A stretch of DNA of 5,809 nucleotides from Nitrospirota bacterium (lineage in GTDB: Bacteria; Nitrospirota; Nitrospiria; Nitrospirales; UBA8639), in assembly GCA_029865515.1 (NCBI GenBank), contig JAOUGQ010000199.1:1-5809 (forward strand), given 5' to 3'. Made by a program: the position numbers and the translations under genes. Shown one piece after another: positions 1 to 5,600 of the stretch. The notes beneath the pieces are model-generated. The model saw only the letters and a program-made list of their open reading frames with translations. It was not told the origin of the DNA and made no database searches. The first letter of the stretch is position 1, and every line of letters starts with the position of its first letter.

Positions 1-44
1 CAGCCCATCATCACATCTCTGCCATAGTAAGCCTGTCGCCATAC

Positions 45-1289
45 TCATCCCAAAACCCACTGCAGATACACCGCGTAGACGAGCGTTTGGAGAATCGTCA
101 ATGGCACTCCGATCCAGGCAAAGGTCACGAAACTCAAGGTGTGACCTTCCTGCTCTGCCCGCTGGATGATAATCACATTACTGGCAGCTCCCAAAATACA
201 CAGATTGCCTGCAATGGTACTCCCGGCAGCCAACGCCAAAAGAGCAGGAAGGGAACCAGGTGCCTCAGACACCAAGGGAAGATATAAGGCCACTAACGGA
301 ACATTGGAAATCAGTTGGCTCAGAACGATACTGAGCCCCAGGATGGAAGGCAGGGACGTGAGGTCCATCTGCAGATGAGCCGTCCAACCCTGGAACACTC
401 CCGTTTGCCAGACACTCGCCATTAAGACAAACATGGATGCAAAAAAGAGTAGTGTGGACCAATCCACCCGTCGTAACAGCTCCACCCGCCGTCGACTAAA
501 CACCAGCAACGGCAAAGCCGCAGCCATCGCCAGATAACTCAAACGAAACTCCAGCGGCACAGCCAGCGCAACACACGCGATCCTCAGAGCAATCAGACCA
601 AGAAGCAGGAACAACGCAAGGCGGGCCAACCGAGCAAGCGCGTGATCCCTTATTACCACCTCGCTATGCACAAGAGTCGTTGCATGAAACGCCGTTGGCC
701 ACATGATTCGCAAGACCACATAGGCCAGCAGTAAATTGAGAAGGGTTGGAAGAGCCAGGGCCTGAAGAAAAGTCACGAAGGAAGACGGAACCGGTCCGTC
801 AACTGCAATCAGGAGATTTTGCGGATTTCCGATGGGGCTCAGCACGCTGCCGGTCGTCACGGCCACGGCTAAGGTCATCAGCAGCAATCGGGGCTCAAGA
901 CGATGTTCACGGGCTAAACGCAACACCAGAGGTGTCCCGACAATAGCCAGCGTATCGTTCATTAACACCGCCGAAGTGAGCCCTGCCCCGAACAAGAGAG
1001 TCAGGACCAACCCATCGGCTGATGTCACGCGATGCAGGATCCGGTAGGCGAGCGCGGACAGGTATCCGCTGAGAATCAACCCCTCCCCCACCACAAACAT
1101 CCCGAATAAAAACACCATCACATCCAAGTCGATAGCCTGCATCGCCCCGGAGGGTGAAATCTGGCCAGTCACCAGAACCAACAGGGCCCCGGCAGCCATG
1201 GCGTGCCAGATTTTCACAGGCACGCGCCCGATCTTTCGGGCCGCAATCACGCCAAATACCGCGAACAGGATCAGCAGCGACAGGTTCAT
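45..1289 (-). CDS. SLC13/ArsB-NhaD superfamily anion permease
   Basis: This is a 414-residue inner-membrane transporter of the ion-transporter (CitM/ArsB/NhaD/SLC13) superfamily. It has about ten or more hydrophobic segments, the first starting at residue 3. The fold has two repeated halves, each with a helix-breaking substrate-site hairpin. The first-half motifs are LTSAVLMNDTL (104-114) and SPIGNPQN (151-158). The second-half counterparts are SNVP (328-331) and GAASNVI (367-373). Charged loops lie around 203-220 and 265-276. The length is usual for the family. Substrate cannot be read from sequence: arsenite, dicarboxylate, sulfate or Na+/H+ exchange are all possible, and no arsR, arsC or other ars gene is near. 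The start is uncertain. The ATG at 1289 has no close ribosome binding site (a GGAAGGAG lies more than 20 bases upstream), but no alternative ATG, GTG or TTG is in frame just before it and the first helix demands a start near here. It lies 66 bases downstream of the zinc-finger microprotein on the same strand, so co-transcription is plausible. The family call is firm; the substrate is unknown. Confidence 0.9.
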   Translation of the reverse strand: MNLSLLILFAVFGVIAARKIGRVPVKIWHAMAAGALLVLVTGQISPSGAMQAIDLDVMVFLFGMFVVGEGLILSGYLSALAYRILHRVTSADGLVLTLLFGAGLTSAVLMNDTLAIVGTPLVLRLAREHRLEPRLLLMTLAVAVTTGSVLSPIGNPQNLLIAVDGPVPSSFVTFLQALALPTLLNLLLAYVVLRIMWPTAFHATTLVHSEVVIRDHALARLARLALFLLLGLIALRIACVALAVPLEFRLSYLAMAAALPLLVFSRRRVELLRRVDWSTLLFFASMFVLMASVWQTGVFQGWTAHLQMDLTSLPSILGLSIVLSQLISNVPLVALYLPLVSEAPGSLPALLALAAGSTIAGNLCILGAASNVIIIQRAEQEGHTLSFVTFAWIGVPLTILQTLVYAVYLQWVLG

Positions 1290-1355
1290 CTGAAGGCCGG
1301 CGGATGAATCACTCCTTCCACGGAATACAATTGATTAATCAGGGTGAAAGCCTAA

Positions 1356-1526
1356 CTAGTCCATCTCCTCGCCGCTTTCAAGACAAGGCGTACATTCTTC
1401 CATTTTGGGATCTCCATGACGGCTGCAATAATGGCGAGCGCATTTTGAGCAGACCATAAAGCTCATTCGTATCAAATCAGCTTTCTCGCACACATAACAA
1501 TTTTTTTCTCGTTTCGCTTTTGGCAT
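1356..1526 (-). CDS. AN1-like zinc-finger microprotein (56 aa)
   Basis: This short ORF encodes 56 residues, with seven cysteines (10, 13, 26, 29, 34, 45, 48) and two histidines (32, 37). The spacing is C-x2-C-x12-C-x2-C-x4-C-x2-H-x7-C-x2-C. The first six ligands match the AN1-type finger (C-x2-C-x9-12-C-x1-2-C-x4-C-x2-H), and YCSRH (33-37) resembles the AN1 core around its fifth and sixth ligands. The usual final H-x-C is replaced by C-x2-C. Two bound zinc ions are likely. The N-terminus is lysine/arginine-rich (MPKAKREK) and the C-terminus is acidic. An excellent ribosome binding site, AAGGAG at 1534-1539 with a 7-base spacer, supports both the reality of the gene and the start at 1526. It precedes the permease gene on the same strand. 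AN1 fingers in other organisms bind proteins such as ubiquitin-pathway or chaperone partners; the role here is unknown. Another treble-clef or ribbon fold remains possible. Confidence 0.8.
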   Translation of the reverse strand: MPKAKREKNCYVCEKADLIRMSFMVCSKCARHYCSRHGDPKMEECTPCLESGEEMD

Positions 1527-1533
1527 TTCTCTT

Positions 1534-1539
1534 CTCCTT
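1534..1539 (-). promoter_or_regulatory. Ribosome binding site of the AN1-like microprotein
   Basis: AAGGAG on the minus strand ends seven bases before the ATG at 1526. It is the strongest Shine-Dalgarno match in the window and decides the start of a gene that length-based callers would skip. Confidence 0.75.
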
Positions 1540-1593
1540 CCTAGGAAACTCGTTCGCTCATCTCATGAAATATCAGTCGCAAAACAATGCCCG

Positions 1594-1616
1594 GTTGGCA
1601 CCAACATTGGGCCAAC
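1594..1616. repeat. Paired TTGG-CCAA palindromes upstream of the microprotein gene
   Basis: GTTGG-CA-CCAAC (1594-1605) is followed two bases later by TTGG-G-CCAA (1607-1615). These are two adjacent dyads of the same half-site, about 70-90 bases before the microprotein start on the minus strand. That position would suit an operator for a dimeric regulator, but no regulator gene is in the window and a chance origin is possible. Confidence 0.35.
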
Positions 1617-1932
1617 GCTTAAGGTGTGTCGTTTCCGATAGAGAACTGAAACACCAGTAATGGGATACCGAAAAAGTCAGGGAGGGCGTGCATCTCGCAA
1701 AGACGCGGGGAACGGACGCTGATCCTTAACAGAATGAGGACCCTACCGCATTATCTGACATCCTGGCAATGTTCGTCTAAATGGAACATGCCTTGTCCTG
1801 CCGCTTCGACCGGATCAACCGATGCAACAGACAGACATGTGCCCCAACAGGCTCTAGGGTACCCTCCGACGAATTTGATGCAGGGCTTCACTATTCGATT
1901 GCAAATTGTCCCCAATTTTGGGTATTTCTATC

Positions 1933-1961
1933 CTTCTAAAACCTTTGTCTGTTTTTAGAAG
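1933..1961. repeat. 9-bp perfect inverted repeat in AT-rich spacer
   Basis: CTTCTAAAA (1933-1941) pairs perfectly with TTTTAGAAG (1953-1961) around an 11-base loop. Just upstream is a second dyad, AAATTG (1903-1908) with CAATTT (1913-1918). No U-tract follows on either strand, so an intrinsic terminator is unlikely. A regulatory site or a remnant of a mobile repeat is possible. Confidence 0.45.
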
Positions 1962-2028
1962 ACAGGAACGCGTTTAACGACTTTCACGAAAGGCAAGAGC
2001 ACATCCTGGCGCAGATCGGGTCATTCCA

Positions 2029-2220
2029 CTACGGTGGCCTCGAGGAGTGTCGTGGCCACATGCCGGCATAGAGTTCGACGCTGACCCGTTTCTTCCGGGT
2101 CAATTCCATCAAGAGCTGGAGCCTGTGGGAGGGAAGACCTCTTCTCTCTCCATGTCCCTCTTCGCGGTCATCAAGATCAATTTCCAGGGTTGCTCCCAGG
2201 GATGGGTAGTCATGATCCTT
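2029..2220 (-). pseudogene. Possible gene remnant
   Basis: Between an upstream TGA (2221-2223) and a TAG (2029-2031), one minus-strand frame gives 63 codons. It includes an acidic stretch (EIDLDDREE), then ERRGLPSHRLQLLMEL and KKRVSVELYAGMW, which looks more like protein than its surroundings. There is no start codon with a ribosome binding site. The same frame continues upstream for a few dozen codons if the TGA is ignored. The pattern fits a decayed gene but is short enough to be chance. No family is recognised. Confidence 0.2.
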
Positions 2221-2383
2221 TCAGCACCTCTGTTCCGGCATCAACCCCTCGCATCTGTTGTCCAGTCGAGTGTGGCTTCCCGGCTTTAGGATGAGTCATG
2301 TGTATCACAGACGAGGAGAATCGCCTGGATCGTTTCGAAGAAAAGGATGCGCGATCTATTTTCAACCAACGTCTCTATTGAAG

Positions 2384-2389
2384 AAAGGA
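2384..2389 (+). promoter_or_regulatory. Ribosome binding site fixing the zinc-ribbon gene start
   Basis: AAAGGA ends eight bases before the ATG at 2398. It favours this start over the upstream in-frame ATG at 2347, which would add 17 residues before the conserved-looking MACSRCGG beginning. Confidence 0.6.
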
Positions 2390-2397
2390 AACTTCTC

Positions 2398-2628
2398 ATG
2401 GCGTGTAGTCGATGTGGCGGACTGATTGTGAAAGAGTCCGTTTATGATATGGAAGGAAGCAGTCAGTTAGTCCTCATGGACCGTTGCCTCCAGTGCGGCA
2501 ATATTGAGGATCCCGTGAGCGCGCGCAATCGTGCGCAATCGCCCTTGCCGCCGAGCCAGAAGGCCAAGATCCGTCGAGCCCCGGAGCATCCCAACCCTCC
2601 ATTCCCATTGGAGCTGACAGAAGGGTAG
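2398..2628 (+). CDS. Small CxxC-CxxC zinc-ribbon protein
   Basis: This is a 76-residue protein with two CxxC knuckles, C3/C6 and C30/C33, separated by 23 residues. Each is followed by glycine (CSRCGG, CLQCGN), as in zinc-ribbon folds of nucleic-acid-binding and regulatory proteins. The region between the knuckles should form the beta hairpin. The second half (about 43-76) is proline- and arginine-rich and probably unstructured. The start at 2398 is preferred because of the AAAGGA at 2384-2389 and because it places the first knuckle at the N-terminus; an ATG at 2347 is in frame but lacks such a site. Its stop codon lies two bases before the helicase start, so the two are almost certainly one operon with coupled translation. 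This suggests a partner or regulator of the helicase, which is inference. Similar small proteins are remembered from Nitrospira genomes, where they are uncharacterised. Confidence 0.8.
   Translation: MACSRCGGLIVKESVYDMEGSSQLVLMDRCLQCGNIEDPVSARNRAQSPLPPSQKAKIRRAPEHPNPPFPLELTEG
2523..2542 (+). repeat. 10-base tandem duplication inside the zinc-ribbon gene
   Basis: The unit GCGCAATCG plus one variable base occurs twice in direct tandem (2523-2532 and 2533-2542), encoding part of the arginine-rich linker after the second CxxC. The unit is not a multiple of three, so gain or loss of a copy would shift the frame and alter the tail and the coupling to the helicase gene. Confidence 0.5.
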
Positions 2629-2630
2629 CG

Positions 2631-4241
2631 ATGGAATTACGGAGGCACCAACGGGAATTAGCAACCATCTGCGAGGAAATCCTGGGTGGACGGAGCCTGA
2701 CCGACATCGTGTGTGCCGTCACACCCGGTGGAGGCAAGAGCCTGCTGCCTCAGATCCTCGCGTCCCGCTTAATTCCGGCAATTGCCGATGCCCTATGTTG
2801 GATTGTCCCACGCAGCGTGTTGCAAGATCAGGGTGCGCGTGGGTTTCAAGACCCCAGTCACCGGGCCCTCTTAGGCCATCGGCTTGAGGCCATGATGACC
2901 ACCAACCAGGAACATCCCACGAGGGGGTGTGCGGCCTATGTCACGACCTATCAAGCACTGGCAGCCGACACCCGGAAAATCAACGCCAGAGAATTCAGGC
3001 GCAAGCGGTACCTTCTCGTCCTGGATGAGCCTCATCACATCGAAGAGGGGGGCATTTGGCATGAGGCGATTCAACCGCTTTACGACCGGGCCGTTCTGCG
3101 CGTGCTGATGAGCGGGACGTTCGAGCGTGGCGAAGGAACACCGATCGCCTTTCTTCCCTATACCACTTCGGATCGGGGAAACGGGATTGATTGGGAAAGC
3201 ACGGAGTCCCGCGCCGTCATCCGGTACACCCTGGCCGATGCCCTGCGCGAACACGCCTGCATCGATCTCACCGTGCACTACGCGAACTGCCAGGCCACCT
3301 GGTTAGACGCCCAGGGCACCGAGCACCATGTCGAGAGTCTGGCGCAAGCCGGGAAACAGACGGCGGCAGCACTCCTGACCGCGTTGAAGACGGAAGCCGC
3401 CCTGGAACTGTTGGGCACCGGTGTGAAGGATTGGCAGGTGCATCGCACCACTCACCCCCGGTCGAAACTGTTGGTGGTGGCGGCCAACATTGAACAGGCG
3501 CAAAAATATACAGCCTGGCTCCAGGAACGGGGCGTCCCTGCCAGGATCGCGACGAGCGACGATTCCACGGCAGCCTATCAGGCAATCAAGGCATTTAAAC
3601 GACAGGGAAGCGGAGCAGTGGACTGCCTGATTACGGTGGCTATGGCCTATGAAGGCCTGGATGTGCCGGCGATTACCCATCTCATCTGTTTGACACATAT
3701 CCGGACCAAGCCGTGGATTGAGCAGGTCGTCCATCGAGCAACACGGATGGACCCGCTGGCTGGACCCTATGCGGAGCAACGGGCGTACATTTACGCCCCG
3801 GACGACCGGCCATTCAGGGAATGTCTGGGATACATCCTGGCGCAACGCAACACCGCGCTCGCCAACACCGCATCATCGACACAGGCACTTGAAGCAGGAG
3901 CATACCCTGATGGCCTTGGCCTGCTCCCCATGATGGATCGCGCGGAATCGAGTATCCAGCCATTACGATCCGGCGTCCTCGAGATGCGCAATCAAGGGTT
4001 GTGGGCGAATATGGGCATACCGGTCCAGGCGGAAATCCATCAGGAGACCCCGAAAGAACGATTAGATCGATTGCGGAAACAAATCGAACAGCATGTCCGC
4101 GCGCACGAGCAGTCGAAAAAACTGACGCATGGTACCGTCAATCGGGCCGTCTATTCACAATTCCGGAAGTCGCGTGCCGCCATGACCGAATCCGAACTCC
4201 ACAAAGTCATGCAGTGGGTGAGCAAGGCTTACCCGCTTTAA
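2631..4241 (+). CDS. Superfamily 2 DEAD/DEAH-type helicase
   Basis: This 536-residue protein is probably an ATP-dependent DNA or RNA helicase/translocase. The motifs occur in order: RRHQ (4-7, Q-like), Walker A TPGGGKS (31-37), Ia WIVPRSVLQDQ (57-67), Ib VTTYQAL (104-110), II LVLDEPHH (129-136), III LMSGT (159-163), IV-like LLVVAANIEQA (280-290), V VAMAYEGLDVPAITH (336-350), and VI with Q365, R369 and R372 in IEQVVHRATR. Motif II reads DEPHH instead of DEAD/DEAH, and motif III is SGT instead of SAT. The core resembles type III restriction Res subunits and phage helicases (ResIII/helicase_C), but no endonuclease motif follows. Residues about 473-536 form a charged helical, possibly coiled-coil module containing THGTVNR and KSRAAMTESEL. 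It seems separate from the motor and may recognise a substrate or partner. The start at 2631 has GAAGGG at 2620-2625, overlapping the end of the zinc-ribbon gene. The biological role is unknown; phage-derived replication or repair and defence are both possible. Confidence 0.88.
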   Translation: MELRRHQRELATICEEILGGRSLTDIVCAVTPGGGKSLLPQILASRLIPAIADALCWIVPRSVLQDQGARGFQDPSHRALLGHRLEAMMTTNQEHPTRGCAAYVTTYQALAADTRKINAREFRRKRYLLVLDEPHHIEEGGIWHEAIQPLYDRAVLRVLMSGTFERGEGTPIAFLPYTTSDRGNGIDWESTESRAVIRYTLADALREHACIDLTVHYANCQATWLDAQGTEHHVESLAQAGKQTAAALLTALKTEAALELLGTGVKDWQVHRTTHPRSKLLVVAANIEQAQKYTAWLQERGVPARIATSDDSTAAYQAIKAFKRQGSGAVDCLITVAMAYEGLDVPAITHLICLTHIRTKPWIEQVVHRATRMDPLAGPYAEQRAYIYAPDDRPFRECLGYILAQRNTALANTASSTQALEAGAYPDGLGLLPMMDRAESSIQPLRSGVLEMRNQGLWANMGIPVQAEIHQETPKERLDRLRKQIEQHVRAHEQSKKLTHGTVNRAVYSQFRKSRAAMTESELHKVMQWVSKAYPL

Positions 4242-4306
4242 AACGCTGCTTTCTTTATATAAACATTGGACAAACAGGGGTTGACCCGGTAAGAACCCAT
4301 CCAGTT

Positions 4307-4417
4307 TGTCATTTTGAGCCAACAGCGAAGAATCGGTGACCAGGTTGACGATGACCCGGCTTAGCCAGGTCCTTCGTGGACCTTGTCCTGAGCGAAGTCG
4401 AATGGATCAGGATGACA
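4307..4417. repeat. 111-base intergenic element with inverted ends
   Basis: The left end TGTCATTTTGAGCC (4307-4320) matches the complement of the right end GGATCAGGATGACA (4404-4417) at 11 of 14 positions. Inside are GCGAAGAATC (4325-4334), the hairpin AGGTCC-TTCGT-GGACCT (4367-4383) and CCTGAGCGAAGTCGAA (4387-4402). The TGAGC...GCGAAGAATC and CCTGAGCGAAGTCGAA words are remembered as dispersed intergenic repeats in many environmental bacteria, which suggests a REP- or MITE-like unit. No open reading frame or target-site duplication was recognised. Confidence 0.6.
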
Positions 4418-4442
4418 GATATCGGGACTTTATCCCTATCTC

Positions 4443-4477
4443 CTCATTTCCGGGATTGGTAATCGGGAATCCCTCTT
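4443..4477 (+). repeat. 35-base palindromic repeat, copy A
   Basis: It aligns without gaps to the copies at 5478-5512 and 5522-5556, and matches the latter at 25 of 35 positions. It keeps the layout TCAT-n-CC...ATCGGGAATCC-TCT. The inner arms (ATTTCCGGG and ATCGGGAAT) are imperfectly complementary, so this copy forms a weaker hairpin than copy B. Confidence 0.55.
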
Positions 4478-4541
4478 GGCCTTGTTCGAATTGATTCCTA
4501 CCGACGTCACAGCACAGAGGCGTAGCCATGCGGACATAAGG

Positions 4542-4564
4542 TAGAATATCTTTTTATCAGGGAG
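4542..4564 (+). promoter_or_regulatory. Possible -10 box and ribosome binding site of rbgA
   Basis: TAGAAT at 4542-4547 is a good -10 hexamer, but no recognisable -35 lies 16-18 bases upstream. AGGGAG at 4559-4564 is a ribosome binding site ten bases before the ATG at 4575 and supports that start. Transcription from the -10 box would give a leader of only about 20 bases. Confidence 0.35.
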
Positions 4565-4574
4565 CTTCGTTCAC

Positions 4575-5432
4575 ATGTCGATACAGTGGTATCCCGGTCA
4601 CATGAATGTCGCGCGCAGAGAAGCGGCCAAAACGATGGAGGCAATCGATGTCGTCGTCGAAATACTGGACGCGCGCATGCCGGAAGCCAGTAGCAATCCT
4701 GTCATCACGGAATTGCGGCTGCACCGTCAGCGCCCCTGCTTAAAAGTGCTCAACAAAGCTGATCTTGCCGACCCGGTCGTGACTCAGGCCTGGTTGAACG
4801 TGTACAACCATGAACCCGGCGTCAATGCCGTGGCCCTCTCCTGCAATCATCCCGGCCAGGCGACCAAGGTGCCCGGTCTGTGTCAGCTCCTGGCCCCGCA
4901 ACGCAACAGCACCATCAAGCCGCTCCGCATGCTGATCATGGGCGTTCCCAATGTCGGCAAATCCACACTCATGAACAGTCTGCTCAAACGCCGCCTCGCC
5001 AAGGTGGGAAACGAACCCGCCGTAACTAAAGCTCAGCAACGCCACACTCTGAACGACCATATGACGCTCATCGACTCACCAGGCTTGTTGTGGCCAAAAA
5101 TCGAACATCCCGTCATTGGCCTCATGCTCGCCACCATTCACGCCGTGACGGCCAAGGTGATCGTGGAGGAAGAAATCGCCGAGTTCCTGGCCACCACGCT
5201 TCTCGCGCGCTACCCCGACCTGCTCGCGGCCCGCTACGGGTGTGAGGGGGACGGACTGGATGGCGCAGGCGTGCTCGAAGCCATTGCCATCAAACGCGGA
5301 TGCCTGCGTAAAGGAAAAGGCGGGGAACTGGATAGGGAAAAAGCCGCGAAAATTTTACTGACCGAGTTTCGCAACGGCACGCTGGGCCGCATCAGCCTGG
5401 AGACTCCGGAAACACGCGAGACCCTGACCTAG
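4575..5432 (+). CDS. rbgA: Ribosome biogenesis GTPase RbgA/YlqF
   Basis: This 285-residue cytoplasmic GTPase acts late in assembly of the 50S ribosomal subunit. It is circularly permuted, so the G motifs run G4-G5-G1-G2-G3: NKAD (60-63), SC (89-90), Walker A GVPNVGKST (123-131), PAVTK (148-152) and DSPG (167-170). The N-terminus has the family signature WYPGHM (5-10), and DARMPEASSNP (32-42) precedes G4 as in other members. A helical C-terminal domain (about 190-275) is the part that contacts rRNA in studied homologues. In this family a hydrophobic residue replaces the catalytic glutamine of Ras-like GTPases, and the LL after DSPG agrees. Length is typical, and no truncation or frameshift is seen. 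The start at 4575 has AGGGAG ten bases upstream. It appears monocistronic, flanked by repeat-rich spacers and convergent with the DUF427 gene. The identification is secure. Confidence 0.96.
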   Translation: MSIQWYPGHMNVARREAAKTMEAIDVVVEILDARMPEASSNPVITELRLHRQRPCLKVLNKADLADPVVTQAWLNVYNHEPGVNAVALSCNHPGQATKVPGLCQLLAPQRNSTIKPLRMLIMGVPNVGKSTLMNSLLKRRLAKVGNEPAVTKAQQRHTLNDHMTLIDSPGLLWPKIEHPVIGLMLATIHAVTAKVIVEEEIAEFLATTLLARYPDLLAARYGCEGDGLDGAGVLEAIAIKRGCLRKGKGGELDREKAAKILLTEFRNGTLGRISLETPETRETLT

Positions 5433-5477
5433 GCCGCCTCTCCGCCAATCACCGGAAATACCTCTAAGCTCCTCTCT

Positions 5478-5512
5478 GTCATGCCCGACAATTTTTATCG
5501 GGCATCCATCTT
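5478..5512 (+). repeat. 35-base palindromic repeat, copy B
   Basis: This copy holds a perfect hairpin and matches the copy starting 44 bases downstream at 24 of 35 positions. Together with copies A and C it defines one dispersed family, GTCATnCCCG...ATCGGGnATCCATCT. Confidence 0.6.
5481..5505. terminator. Hairpin between convergent genes, possible terminator
   Basis: ATGCCCGA (5481-5488) pairs perfectly with TCGGGCAT (5498-5505) across a nine-base AT-rich loop. It sits 48 bases after the rbgA stop and about 95 bases beyond the DUF427 stop on the other strand, so it could end transcription both ways. Only a weak T-run (CCATCTTTC) follows on the plus strand. The hairpin is also the core of repeat copy B, so termination may be incidental. 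Confidence 0.45.
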
Positions 5513-5521
5513 TCTCACAGA

Positions 5522-5556
5522 GTCATTCCCAACGTTGGCAATCAGGAATCCATCTG
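5522..5556 (+). repeat. 35-base palindromic repeat, copy C
   Basis: This third member of the family begins exactly 44 bases after copy B. Its outer arms ATTCC/GGAAT are kept, and it contains the internal palindrome CCAACGTTGG at 5529-5538. The nine bases between copies B and C show no structure. Confidence 0.55.
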
Positions 5557-5600
5557 TTCCTATCATCCACTATCCGACCTGCAGGGCGTTGCTTCGCCCA

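Larger units (their letters stand above)
1527..2397. other. Divergent intergenic region without a convincing gene
   Basis: About 870 bases separate the minus-strand microprotein/permease unit from the plus-strand zinc-ribbon/helicase operon, so promoters for both should lie here. The two plus-strand open frames inside it (1734-1958 and 2047-2289) lack a properly spaced ribosome binding site and recognisable motifs, and their residue composition does not look coding. The second would also need a GTG start. On the minus strand, one frame between 2029 and 2220 reads like protein but has no start and is closed by stops on both sides. Visible structure is limited to small inverted repeats: TTGGCACCAA/TTGGGCCAA at 1595-1615, AGGGTACCCT at 1856-1865, and two AT-rich palindromes between 1903 and 1961. 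No clear sigma-70 promoter pair stands out. Confidence 0.6.
4242..4574. other. Repeat-bearing intergenic region before rbgA
   Basis: These 333 bases contain no supported gene. They hold a 111-base element with inverted ends (4307-4417), one copy of a 35-base palindromic repeat (4443-4477) and the probable rbgA promoter and ribosome binding site (4542-4564). No intrinsic terminator with a U-tract is evident directly after the helicase gene. Confidence 0.65.

Noticed and set aside
1596..1610. Sigma-54-like promoter TGGCAC-N5-TTGG on the plus strand
   Set aside because: The essential GC of the -12 element is GG here, and no gene starts downstream on that strand for hundreds of bases.
1670..1725. 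GEMM-like (cyclic-di-GMP riboswitch) words such as CGCAAAG near GACGCGGGG
   Set aside because: The paired helices and tetraloop receptor of the riboswitch could not be assembled, and no gene follows at a suitable distance.
1734..1958. 74-codon plus-strand open frame
   Set aside because: It has no ribosome binding site, no recognisable motifs and a non-coding-like residue composition, and it runs through palindromes.
2047..2289. 80-codon plus-strand open frame starting at GTG
   Set aside because: The start is poor, with a purine run only about two bases away, and no family resemblance is visible.
3303..3845. 180-codon minus-strand open frame inside the helicase gene
   Set aside because: It is antisense to a gene with complete helicase motifs, has no ribosome binding site and shows no recognisable domain.
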